Source: Lutibacter sp. Hel_I_33_5
GTDB taxonomy: Bacteria; Bacteroidota; Bacteroidia; Flavobacteriales; Flavobacteriaceae
Assembly (NCBI RefSeq): GCF_007827455.1
Contig: NZ_VISM01000001.1
Coordinates: forward strand, 3,037,421-3,101,420
Reading direction: 5' to 3'
Length of the DNA: 64,000 nucleotides
Part shown: positions 45,563 through 55,896 of the stretch, in pieces
Layout: each line of letters starts with the position of its first letter
Position numbering within the stretch: the stretch's first letter is position 1
Translations under genes and position numbers: made by a program
The notes under the pieces: generated by a model
What the model was told of the DNA's origin: nothing
Databases searched by the model: none
What the model saw: only the letters and a program-made list of their open reading frames with translations

Positions 45563-45570
45563 TATCTTCG
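45563..45570 (+). promoter_or_regulatory. Possible -7 element before the MATE gene
   Basis: TATCTTCG, one base from TAnnTTTG and identical to the element before the nrnA-like gene, lies 25 bases before the TTG start. The -33 box is not evident. Confidence 0.3.
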
Positions 45571-45595
45571 TGCAGAATTTATTAGATTTTTAACC

Positions 45596-46975
45596 TTGAT
45601 ATTATCTAAATACACATCAGAATTTAAATACAATTGGCAACTTGCAGCACCAGTAATGTTGGGAATGCTAGGGCACACGCTTGTAAGTTTTGTAGATAAT
45701 ATTATGGTAGGGCAGTTGGGTACAGCAGAATTAGCGGCGGTTTCTTTAGGAAATAGTTTTATGTTTATTGCCATGTCTTTAGGAATTGGTTTTTCCACAG
45801 CCATTACACCGTTAACCGCAGAAGCAGATGCTTCTAATGATTCTAAACAAGCAAAAGCAACTTTTAAGCATGGTTTATTTCTATGTACAGCTTTAGGAAT
45901 TCTAATGTTTTTAATGGTCTTTTTTTCTAAGCCATTATTATACTTTATGAAACAACCTACGGAAGTGGTAGAGCTCGCAATTCCGTATTTAAACTTAGTG
46001 GCATTTTCGTTAATTCCGTTAATCGTCTTTCAGGCATTTAAGCAGTTTAGCGACGGAATGTCTATGACCAAATACCCGATGTACGCAACAGTACTTGCAA
46101 ACTTGGTAAATGTGTTGTTAAATTATATATTAATCTTCGGAAAATTTGGTTTTCCTGCATTAGGGATTGTTGGTGCAGCATACGGAACTTTAGTTTCACG
46201 TTTAATAATGGTCGTGTATTTATGGTGGTTATTGGCTAAAAAAGAGAAGACAAAAAAACTTGTTACCAATATTAAATTGTTTGTGTTAGATACTTTAATG
46301 ATTCGAAAAATCATCAATTTAGGAGCGCCAAGTGCGTTGCAAATGTTTTTTGAAGTCGCTATTTTTACAGCAGCCATTTGGTTAAGCGGATTGTTGGGTA
46401 AAAATCCACAAGCAGCCAATCAGATAGCGTTAAACTTAGGTTCTATGACGTTTATGATTGCCATGGGATTAAGCGTTGCAGCCATGGTACGAGTAGGAAA
46501 TCAGAAAGGATTGCAGAATTTTAAAGAGTTACGTAGAATATCATTCTCTATTTTTTTATTAGGATTGGTATTAGCCGTTATTTTTGCCGTTATCTTTCTA
46601 CTATTCAACAACAGTTTACCTAAATTATATGTCGATTTAAACGATGCCGTAAACTTTGCTGATAATACAGAAGTAGTAACAATAGCCGCAAAATTATTAA
46701 TTATTGCAGCAATTTTTCAAATATCTGATAGTATACAAGTCATGGTGTTAGGCGCTTTACGTGGATTACAAGATGTAAAGATTCCAACAATTATTACCTT
46801 TATAGCCTATTGGGTAATCGGTTTTCCGATATCCTATTTTTTAGGAACCGAAGAAATGTATGGCAGTATGGGAATTTGGATCGGCTTATTGGCAGGATTA
46901 ACAAGTGCATCCATTTTACTGTATATTCGATTTAATTGGTTGACATTAAAATTAATAGAAACAAAAGAAAAATAA
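45596..46975 (+). CDS. MATE family efflux transporter (NorM-like)
   Basis: The 459-residue protein has twelve hydrophobic segments in two similar halves. It has the MATE signatures LAAPVMLGMLGHTLVSFVDNIMVGQLGTAELAAVSLGNS in the first half and LGAPSALQMFFEVAIF...NPQAANQIALNLGSMTFMIAMGLSVAAMVRVGN in the second. It should export cationic drugs or metabolites using Na+ or H+. Start is TTG at 45596, immediately before the conserved N-terminal YTSEFKYNWQLAAPV. It is followed directly by the palindromic tandem array. Confidence 0.92.
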   Translation: MILSKYTSEFKYNWQLAAPVMLGMLGHTLVSFVDNIMVGQLGTAELAAVSLGNSFMFIAMSLGIGFSTAITPLTAEADASNDSKQAKATFKHGLFLCTALGILMFLMVFFSKPLLYFMKQPTEVVELAIPYLNLVAFSLIPLIVFQAFKQFSDGMSMTKYPMYATVLANLVNVLLNYILIFGKFGFPALGIVGAAYGTLVSRLIMVVYLWWLLAKKEKTKKLVTNIKLFVLDTLMIRKIINLGAPSALQMFFEVAIFTAAIWLSGLLGKNPQAANQIALNLGSMTFMIAMGLSVAAMVRVGNQKGLQNFKELRRISFSIFLLGLVLAVIFAVIFLLFNNSLPKLYVDLNDAVNFADNTEVVTIAAKLLIIAAIFQISDSIQVMVLGALRGLQDVKIPTIITFIAYWVIGFPISYFLGTEEMYGSMGIWIGLLAGLTSASILLYIRFNWLTLKLIETKEK

Positions 46976-46976
46976 C

Positions 46977-47362
46977 TGTCACCTCGATTGCGCTCGAACT
47001 GACATTAACATAAAAAAAAATATTAGTGTCACCTCAATCGCATTCGAAAGATCATAAACTATACAGCGTTCTCGACTGCGCTCGAACTGACTTTAACATA
47101 AAAGGAAAAATAATAGTGTCACCTCAATCGCAGTCGAAAGATCATAAACGATACAGTGTTCTCGACTGCACTCGAACTGACATTAACATAAATGGAAAAA
47201 TAATAGTGTCACCTCAATCGCAGTCGAAAGGTCATAAACGATACAGTGTTCTCGACTGCGCTCGAACTGACATTAACATAAAAAGAAAAATAAAAGTGTC
47301 TCCTCGAGCGCAGTCGAGAGGTTTTAAATTATATACAATTTTCGATTAAATTGTAACTGACA
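46977..47362. repeat. 90-bp tandem array of palindromic TGTCA elements
   Basis: Units starting TGTCACCTC lie at 47027, 47117 and 47207, exactly 90 bases apart, and a diverged unit (TGTCTCCTCGAGCGCAG) begins at 47297. A 50-base short unit at 46977 lacks the middle, as if the two palindrome arms had recombined. Each unit has a left arm CACCTCAATCGCAGTCGAAAG and a complementary right arm CTCGACTGCGCTCGAACTGACA around a ~20-base loop, then an AT-rich tail. It fills the gap of over 400 bases between the MATE gene and the 74-residue gene. The open frame across it is a repeat artefact. Confidence 0.9.
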
Positions 47363-47381
47363 AAACATAAAACAAAATACC

Positions 47382-47606
47382 ATGGAATTACCTAAATTTT
47401 TACTAGCAGATAATAGCAATTTTCCAGACGATATTTTTGTATTACATACAGAATATCCTCGTTTTTTAATTAACTTAAAAGATGACGAAGTTGAATGGTA
47501 CGAGGACTTATCTGGAGAAAAAGAAGAAGATATTACGGAAGAGTTAGCCGATTTAATGGATAAAGCAGGCGCTTTTTACGATGCGGAAATGAAAGGGTTA
47601 GAGTAA
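47382..47606 (+). CDS. Small acidic conserved-looking protein
   Basis: The 74-residue product begins MELPKFLLADNS and has an acidic composition, with FVLHTEYPRFLINLKDDEVEWYEDL followed by an amphipathic acidic helix to the end. It has no signal peptide, membrane segment or known motif. The ATG, the ordinary codon use and a compact domain-like pattern favour a real gene despite its size. It is isolated between the palindromic array and the convergent EthD-like gene. Function unknown. Confidence 0.6.
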   Translation: MELPKFLLADNSNFPDDIFVLHTEYPRFLINLKDDEVEWYEDLSGEKEEDITEELADLMDKAGAFYDAEMKGLE

Positions 47607-47698
47607 GATTCTATGAGTTTTTTGCTAAAAAAGTAAAAACAACAAAAACGAATGTATAAAGAGCATTTTAATACCCTTTATACATGAGTAATAAGCTT

Positions 47699-48022
47699 TT
47701 AAATCATTACTTCGCTAATTTGAAATATAGGCTCTATGTTGGTGTAATTTGGTATATCGCCCATTATTTTATCGGCATGTGGCCCAAATGAATTCTGAAA
47801 AGCTTCAACAGATTCAAAATATATATTTCCCATTGCTTGAAAAGGAGCTGCAGAATCTGGTGCGCCACCAGCAAGGCCTTTTTCTACAGTTGCGCCTTTT
47901 ACAGCATCTCCTAATAGCTCTGCAACCATGGGTATATGTTTATTGCAGTAATAATCCATATCAAATGTTTTGCCTTCTCCGTCTGGGTATAGTACACTAA
48001 CTTTAGTTTTTGCGTTACTCAT
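47699..48022 (-). CDS. EthD family protein
   Basis: The 107-residue protein is a small dimeric ferredoxin-like fold of the EthD type: KVSVLYPDGEGKTFDMDYYCNKHIPMV has the conserved Tyr/His region, and YFESVEAFQNSFGPHADKIMGDIPNYTN matches the second half. Members are often annotated EthD family reductase but most have no proven activity. It is a single gene with no obvious partner. Confidence 0.82.
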   Translation of the reverse strand: MSNAKTKVSVLYPDGEGKTFDMDYYCNKHIPMVAELLGDAVKGATVEKGLAGGAPDSAAPFQAMGNIYFESVEAFQNSFGPHADKIMGDIPNYTNIEPIFQISEVMI

Positions 48023-48227
48023 TTTTAATTGTTTTTATTTGTTTGGCCCGTTTTTTTTAGTGGATTCTGGACTCCACTTAACATATTATAGTAGTATTCA
48101 ATTGTATTTAATAGTAAGCTAATATAGAACTTAAAAAACAAAAATCTAGATGTAAAAAACCTGTTTTTCAGTATTTTTAATTCAAATCAATAATACTTTA
48201 TCACCAAAAAGAAATCTGGTTTAGGGA

Positions 48228-48258
48228 TATCAAAAAAACGACTTGAGTTTTTTTGATA
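48228..48258 (-). terminator. Perfect 12-bp hairpin after the OLD-family gene
   Basis: TATCAAAAAAAC (48228-48239) pairs with GTTTTTTTGATA (48247-48258) around GACTTGA. It lies 47 bases beyond the OLD gene stop. The T tract is inside the stem rather than after it, so terminator function is likely but not certain. Confidence 0.45.
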
Positions 48259-48304
48259 AAAAAGTAAGCGGAAAACAATTATTATCTAATCTTGTTGTAC
48301 CCAG

Positions 48305-50047
48305 TTATTTATTGTTTTCATTCCAAAAAGAATCAAATATGCTAATAAAGAGTTCAATTGATTTTTCGGATAATATTTTTCTTGCTTTATTCCGTACTTC
48401 CTTTTTTGAGCTTAAAATTGAAAAAATAGTAGAAAACTCTTTCTTGTTTACATTACCTTCTCGTTCTTTATTGAAAATTAATTTATATAAATCAAGTTTT
48501 TCTTTTTGTGTAAAACAAGATTCTATTTTCTTGTTGTCAATCGGTAAAACCTTAATTATATTGTTATTTAATTCATATTCATCAATATATCTTTTTTGTG
48601 CTTTCTTTCCTTCTTTATCTGAATCTAAAAGAACATAGAAATTCGTATTCCAACCGATATTTAGAGAAATTAATGAATTTAAATTCTGTGCTGATGTTCC
48701 AGGGTAGATAACAAAATCTTTTTTCTTTTTTGGAAAGCAAATAGAAAACATAGTTTCTAAAACTTTTAAATCTGAAGGACCTTCTGTTAGAATTGCTTTT
48801 TGCCAAGGAATGTCAAAATTGTTTGGAATGATATTTAATATGTTAGCTAAAGGCTGATAGTAGGTTTGATTTGATTTATCTTGCTTTATATAGTCGCTCC
48901 ATAATGTTGTTGTCACAATACCATCTCTCTTAACTACATATGTGTTTTTAATGTTTTCTAATGATATAAGATACTGACTGTGAGTAGAGTATATTACTGA
49001 GGTGTCTTCAACTAATTTTTGAAAATCTTCTATCATATTTTGTTGAGCGGTTGAATGTAAATTTGATGCAGGCTCGTCAATTAAGAAAATTGGTCTACCA
49101 AGGCCTAATCTTAATTTTTTTCTTCTAAATTCTGTCTTCATTAAGAACGACAAATACCAAAGAGCTCCTTTACTACGTTCTTCAACATTAAAAGTAGTTC
49201 CGTCTGTGTCAGTTATTGAAATCTCAAAATATTTACTTCCTAGATGATTAAATTTAAGTTCAGTTTCATCAATATCTTTAACACCAGATAAATCTTTCCA
49301 TTTTTCAGAGAATGTTTCATTGAATTTTTTATTCACTCTTTTTAATACAGTATCAGCATCATTACGTCTTGGATTACTTTTTGAAAAGAATTTGTTGAAA
49401 TTGGCAATGCTATACTCTTTATTTGTATTGTAAAATAAACCATCTATTATATCATACCAATCAGAATTAAATGCATCATTGCCTTTAATTATATGTATCT
49501 TGTCTGGAATTCTATCTTTAAAATCTTCAAAATAAATAATGTAAGGTGAATGTTTAACTATTTCCTTTGCAATTAATTTAGAAACTTTATTTTTTGTAAA
49601 CGGGTGGTCAGTAACAAATTCATAATAAGGTGTTTTTGGATTTCCATTTTTAAATGGGAAAACTCGAGAAATAATAACTTCTTTTTTAGTATTTATTTCC
49701 CTTAAAAAACCTTCAATGTTTTGTTGGTCAGATGAAGATATATTAGTTGCTCTAATTATACTTTTAAACCAATCCATTTTGATTGGTTCATCAATTTCGA
49801 TATGCGATGTTACTTTTGCACTTTCATTAGAGTTTATATTTGATTTATTTCTAATTGACCGATAAAATTCATTTAAGAATTCAGGACGTGGGTCATTAGT
49901 ATAATCAAAGGATTCTATTGCTTTTAAGATTGTTGTTTTTCCAGATTCATTTAAACCTAGAAGGAGAACTAAGTCATTTTTTTTAAGACTTATTTCTATT
50001 TGTTTAATACCTTTATATTGTTCTATTGTAAAGTTTTTATATATCAT
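48305..50047 (-). CDS. OLD-family ATP-dependent nuclease (AAA ATPase plus TOPRIM)
   Basis: The 580-residue protein has an SMC/RecF-like ATPase: Walker A in LLLGLNESGKTTILKAI, signature-like EERSKGALWYLSFL, Walker B in PIFLIDEPASNLH, and an H-loop in SVIYSTHSQYLIS. The C-terminal half is a TOPRIM nuclease domain with AILTEGPSDLKVLE (metal-binding Glu) and FYVLLDSDKEGKKA (the DxD). This is the layout of class 1 OLD nucleases such as phage P2 Old and GajA, which often act in phage defence. No GajB-type UvrD helicase, reverse transcriptase or other partner is adjacent: neighbours are EthD and katG. It may be a single-gene defence system or a cellular DNA-repair nuclease. Confidence 0.85.
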   Translation of the reverse strand: MIYKNFTIEQYKGIKQIEISLKKNDLVLLLGLNESGKTTILKAIESFDYTNDPRPEFLNEFYRSIRNKSNINSNESAKVTSHIEIDEPIKMDWFKSIIRATNISSSDQQNIEGFLREINTKKEVIISRVFPFKNGNPKTPYYEFVTDHPFTKNKVSKLIAKEIVKHSPYIIYFEDFKDRIPDKIHIIKGNDAFNSDWYDIIDGLFYNTNKEYSIANFNKFFSKSNPRRNDADTVLKRVNKKFNETFSEKWKDLSGVKDIDETELKFNHLGSKYFEISITDTDGTTFNVEERSKGALWYLSFLMKTEFRRKKLRLGLGRPIFLIDEPASNLHSTAQQNMIEDFQKLVEDTSVIYSTHSQYLISLENIKNTYVVKRDGIVTTTLWSDYIKQDKSNQTYYQPLANILNIIPNNFDIPWQKAILTEGPSDLKVLETMFSICFPKKKKDFVIYPGTSAQNLNSLISLNIGWNTNFYVLLDSDKEGKKAQKRYIDEYELNNNIIKVLPIDNKKIESCFTQKEKLDLYKLIFNKEREGNVNKKEFSTIFSILSSKKEVRNKARKILSEKSIELFISIFDSFWNENNK

Positions 50048-50268
50048 ATTTATTCAGAGAGCTATTTTTTTATTGGGTACAATTTATTTGATATGACCGA
50101 GTTTCATTACTGAAAACAAACACATAGCAATTGTTTTATTTTAAGATAGTTAACAAAGTTAAGGAAATTGTTTTAAAGTTTTAATAGGTGTAAACACCTA
50201 ATCTTCATTAAAATCAATAGTATTTCTATTTAGTATCAATTTTTTTTATAGTGGGTTCCTATATTTTA

Positions 50269-50314
50269 ATAACAAACAGTTTTAATTTTAGTAGCATTTA
50301 GCTAAGTTTGTTAT
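50269..50314 (+). promoter_or_regulatory. katG promoter with flanking inverted repeat
   Basis: In the 302-base gap before katG, TAAGTTTG (50303-50310) is a full -7 match and GTTTT at 50279-50283 lies 19 bases before it as a weak -33. The inverted repeat ATAACAAAC (50269-50277) / GTTTGTTAT (50306-50314) overlaps this promoter and could be an operator for an oxidative-stress regulator. The rest of the gap (50048-50268) shows nothing I can assign. Confidence 0.5.
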
Positions 50315-50337
50315 CCAAAAAATAACATAACAATTAA

Positions 50338-52554
<2,217 letters not shown>

Positions 52555-52575
52555 TATCAAATAAATATTTCTAAT

Positions 52576-52610
52576 AACAAAGGCGGTTTTTTAACCGTCT
52601 TTGTTGGTTT
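52576..52610 (+). terminator. Terminator after katG
   Basis: AACAAAGGCGGTT pairs with AACCGTCTTTGTT (one G-T wobble) and is followed by GGTTTT. It lies 21 bases after the katG stop. Confidence 0.75.
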
Positions 52611-52649
52611 TATAAAGTATTAGTTGCTAATTATATTGTTTAAGACAAA

Positions 52650-52728
52650 TGTCATTTCGACTGAAATGGAGAAATCTTAATTATATGGTGAGATTTCTCA
52701 ACTGCACTGCGTTTCGTTCGAAATGACA
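52650..52728. repeat. Palindromic element, TGTCATTTCGA family
   Basis: TGTCATTTCGACTGAAATGGAGAAATCT is answered by AGATTTCTCAACTGCACTG...TTCGAAATGACA on the other arm. TGTCA ends and the interior layout resemble the elements near yidD and after the MATE gene, but the core differs. Confidence 0.8.
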
Positions 52729-52761
52729 AGTTTGTTTTATAAAGTATTGTAAAACCCAATC

Positions 52762-52836
52762 TGTCATTCCTGCGAAGGCAGGAATCTATTTTAAAAAAAA
52801 CTCAATCATGAGATTTCTGCCTACGCAGGAATGACA
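52762..52836. repeat. Palindromic element, TGTCATTCCTGCG family
   Basis: TGTCATTCCTGCGAAGGCAGGAATCT and AGATTTCTGCCTACGCAGGAATGACA are inverted arms separated by about 25 A-rich bases. Each arm also contains a short hairpin. It lies 33 bases after the previous element. Together with the katG terminator the two fill the 312-base gap before mutS2. Confidence 0.85.
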
Positions 52837-52867
52837 ATTATTTGTCTATCACAAGATTGAATGCTAA

Positions 52868-55072
52868 TTATTTAGCTTTTTCCACTAATTCTAACTTGGC
52901 AGTAGTGGTTTTTGTAGTGAAAACTCCGTAGTTGATAGTTACATTCTTTTTTTCAATTTTATCGATAGTTCCAACTGCGTTGCTATCAATAATTCTAACA
53001 CGGTCGTTTACTTTGTAGATATAGTTTGCTCTTTCTTTTGCAATTTTATCAGCTTCAATTTTCTTTTCCTTTCTAACTTTTACAACTTTAGCTAAAACTT
53101 CTTTCTCTACTTTTTCTATAATTTCTTTTTTTACGGCTACTTTTCTCTTTTCCTCTTTTTTCTCAACCTTGGTTTTCTTTTTTAGAGGCGCTTTTTTTAT
53201 GTGCTTTGTTTTTTCTGCGGCAACCCATTTATTAAAGTTAGCATTCAGCTCTTTTTTATTATTGGTCTGAAAGTATTTATTGAGCAATTCATTTGTTTTC
53301 CTTCCTAAAGACAACATTTTCTGATTGCTATCATACAATTCTTGAAAACCAGATAGCTTTTCTTGTAATCGATCTTCCTTTTCTTGAAGACTTTCAATAT
53401 GTTCTTTACCTTTAGATTTCTGTTTTTCTAAGCTATCAGAGTTTTTTTGAAGCCTGTTGCGTTCTTTCTGTAGTTTAGAAATGGTTTTATCTAAACGAAT
53501 TTTCTCTGTTTCAACTCGTTTTTTTGCCTTGTTGATTAAACTATAGGGAATTCCGTTTTTCTGAGCTACTTCAAACGTAAAAGAACTCCCAGCTTGTCCA
53601 ATAAACAGCTTATAGAGCGGTTCTAAGGTGCGTTCGTTAAATTGCATGCTTGCATTGGTAACGTTTTCTAATTCGTTGGCTAAGACTTTTAAATTAGCAT
53701 AATGAGTGGTGATAATTCCGAACGCATTTTTTGCATAAAACTCTTCTAAGAATATTTCTGCTAAAGCGCCACCTAATTCTGGATCAGAGCCAGTACCGAA
53801 TTCGTCAATTAAGAAAAGTGTGTTGTCATTACATTTGCGTAAAAAATAGCGCATGTTTTTTAAACGATAACTATAAGTACTTAGCTGATTTTCAATAGAT
53901 TGGTTATCGCCAATATCAGTAAGAATCGTATCGAAAATAGACGTTGTACTGCGTTCATCCACAGGAATTAACAACCCACTTTGCAACATTACTTGTAACA
54001 AGCCAATGGTTTTTAACGTGATACTTTTTCCACCAGCATTCGGGCCAGAAATTACAATAATTTGTTGCTGATGATGTAATTTTATTGATTGTGGTACGGT
54101 AGTTATTTCTTGCTCCTTATTTTTTTTCCATAAAATGGGATGTACCGCATTTTTAAAATCAATCTTTTTTTCTTTGGTTATTTTAGGTAACAACCCATTT
54201 ATTTCTCTAGCATATTTTGCTTTCGCTCCAACGGAATCTAAATGCGTTAAGAATTTAATATATTCTTTTAAAAGTGGCGTGTAGGGTCTAATTTTTTCAG
54301 ATAAATCACGTAATATTTTTACAACTTCTTGTTTTTCTTCGTACAATAAGTTTTGTAATTCTCTTGCATAGGCTAACGTTGCTTGTGGAGCAATAAAAAC
54401 AATGCCTCCAGATTTTGAAGCGCCTAATAAACTTCCTTTAACTTTTCTTCTGTGCATGGCTAAAACAGCCAAAACTCGCTGATTATCAACTACAGATTCT
54501 TTAATATCATCTAAATATCCAGAAGCAATACATCTGCTAAGCGCGTTAGAAAAACTCTGACCGATTTTACCGCGAATATGTTGGGTGTCTTTTCTTATTT
54601 GTTTTAAAACCGGTGAAGCGGTGTCATTTACTTCTCCATTCAGATTGATGATTTTTTTAATTTCCTCAATAATAAATGTGGTAAACTCGATGGTTTCTGT
54701 ATTCTCAAAAAAAGTAGGAAACTGAATTTTAAATTTTTTAAAAAATTTAATCAATTCATTCACTGTAGTTGAGGTAGCCGATATTTTTAGAAAAGCTTCG
54801 GTTTCTATAAATGAATTTTCTATGGCAAGCCGATCAATATTTTCAATGATATTATCAAAACCATGATTCGGAATTCTATTTTCACTTTCAAAAGAGGATA
54901 GATATTCGTTTACCAAATTCAACTCTTTAAATAGAGCATTATTATTGGTGTAGGGTTTTGTTCTCTTAATTTTATTTTTTCCTAAATCAGTGATACAAAA
55001 TTCTGCAACGTGTTGTAAAACCGTTGTAAACTCTAAATCTTGTAATGTTTTTTCTGATATGTTTTTAATCAA
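52868..55072 (-). CDS. MutS2-type ATPase lacking the Smr domain
   Basis: The 734-residue protein is a MutS2 homologue: a coiled-coil core and clamp region (1-320), ATPase with IIVISGPNAGGKSITLKTIGLL (Walker A), LFLIDEFGTGSDPELGGAL (Walker B) and ITTHYANLK, then a long Lys/Glu coiled coil (about 510-680) and a small KOW-like beta domain (VNDRVRIIDSNAVGTIDKIEKK). The usual C-terminal Smr nuclease domain is absent, so the nicking activity described for Thermus MutS2 cannot be assumed. MutS2 acts on branched DNA or collided ribosomes rather than in mismatch repair. Start is TTG at 55072, in frame directly before the conserved start of the family. Confidence 0.88.
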   Translation of the reverse strand: MIKNISEKTLQDLEFTTVLQHVAEFCITDLGKNKIKRTKPYTNNNALFKELNLVNEYLSSFESENRIPNHGFDNIIENIDRLAIENSFIETEAFLKISATSTTVNELIKFFKKFKIQFPTFFENTETIEFTTFIIEEIKKIINLNGEVNDTASPVLKQIRKDTQHIRGKIGQSFSNALSRCIASGYLDDIKESVVDNQRVLAVLAMHRRKVKGSLLGASKSGGIVFIAPQATLAYARELQNLLYEEKQEVVKILRDLSEKIRPYTPLLKEYIKFLTHLDSVGAKAKYAREINGLLPKITKEKKIDFKNAVHPILWKKNKEQEITTVPQSIKLHHQQQIIVISGPNAGGKSITLKTIGLLQVMLQSGLLIPVDERSTTSIFDTILTDIGDNQSIENQLSTYSYRLKNMRYFLRKCNDNTLFLIDEFGTGSDPELGGALAEIFLEEFYAKNAFGIITTHYANLKVLANELENVTNASMQFNERTLEPLYKLFIGQAGSSFTFEVAQKNGIPYSLINKAKKRVETEKIRLDKTISKLQKERNRLQKNSDSLEKQKSKGKEHIESLQEKEDRLQEKLSGFQELYDSNQKMLSLGRKTNELLNKYFQTNNKKELNANFNKWVAAEKTKHIKKAPLKKKTKVEKKEEKRKVAVKKEIIEKVEKEVLAKVVKVRKEKKIEADKIAKERANYIYKVNDRVRIIDSNAVGTIDKIEKKNVTINYGVFTTKTTTAKLELVEKAK

Positions 55073-55157
55073 AATCCTATCTTTGAAATCGCAACAAAAG
55101 TAACAAAGAATGGAGTTATATATAGTGGAACTTTATAGTTTTTTAGCACCTAAAGTT

Positions 55158-55892
55158 TTAAAACAGCTCTAAAAATGTTTTTTTATTCGCTTTCGAGATT
55201 GGAACTCTATAAGAATTATCAAGTACAATATACCCTTCATTATCAAAATGCCTTACTTTTTCTAGATTTATAATATGTGATTTGTGACATTTAAAAAAAA
55301 TAGAACTCAACACCTTTTCAAATTTACCTAGATTATAGGAACTGACTATTGTAGTATTATTAATTAAATGAAATTTTGTATATCCTTTATACCCTTCTAA
55401 ATGTAGAACTTCTTCTTGAGGTATGAATGAAGTTCCATTAACCGTTTGTATAATAATCTTGTTGTTTTTAGATAAAGTATTGGTTAATAGGTTTACAAGT
55501 TTATGATTGTTTTGAGTATTTTCTTTTGTTGTAATAAATGTTACTGCTTTATTTATTGCCAGAACTAAATCTGCATCATCAATAGGTTTTAAAACATAAT
55601 CTATTGCATTTTGTTTAAAAGCTTCAATAGCATATTCGCTATAAGCTGTAATAAAAATGACTTGAAAATTGATTTCATTTAATTGCGATAACAACTCAAA
55701 CCCATTAATTCTAGGCATTTCAATATCTAAAAAAACAATATCTGGTTGTTGAGTATTTAAGTACTGTATTGCATTTTCTGGTTTTTGAAATGTTTGTAAT
55801 ATCTCTAAATCTGGAAATAATTTACCCAGTTTTTGTTCTAATCCTTTTAGATTAGAAATTTCATCGTCTATTAACACAGCAGTTAAATTCAT
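55158..55892 (-). CDS. LytTR-type response regulator
   Basis: The 244-residue regulator has a receiver domain (1-120; acidic pair in LIDDEIS, phospho-acceptor in DIVFLDIEMPRING, Lys in YVLKPID) and a LytTR DNA-binding domain (about 145-244; HLEGYKGYTKFHL, FKCHKSHIINLEKV, VPISKANKKTFLELF). LytTR proteins bind direct repeats ahead of surface and secretion genes. It begins 4 bases after the histidine kinase gene, so the two form one two-component system. Confidence 0.94.
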   Translation of the reverse strand: MNLTAVLIDDEISNLKGLEQKLGKLFPDLEILQTFQKPENAIQYLNTQQPDIVFLDIEMPRINGFELLSQLNEINFQVIFITAYSEYAIEAFKQNAIDYVLKPIDDADLVLAINKAVTFITTKENTQNNHKLVNLLTNTLSKNNKIIIQTVNGTSFIPQEEVLHLEGYKGYTKFHLINNTTIVSSYNLGKFEKVLSSIFFKCHKSHIINLEKVRHFDNEGYIVLDNSYRVPISKANKKTFLELF

Positions 55893-55896
55893 AGTT

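Noticed and set aside
47026..47349. Open frame of 107 codons across the 90-bp array
   Set aside because: The protein is just the 30-codon reading of the DNA repeat (90 is a multiple of three); it has no plausible start context and the sequence constraint is palindromic, not coding.
46977..47362. CRISPR-like look of the regularly spaced repeats
   Set aside because: The whole 90-bp unit is repeated including the parts between palindromes, so there are no unique spacers, and no cas gene is in the window.
47653..47684. TGTATAAAG / CTTTATACA hairpin between the 74-residue gene and the EthD gene
   Set aside because: It may be a weak shared terminator, but neither strand has a T tract after the stem, so I do not list it.
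48058..48079. Inverted repeat AGTGGA...TCCACT upstream of the EthD-family gene
   Set aside because: Only a six-base stem with no T-run in the right place and no promoter element overlapping; could be chance.
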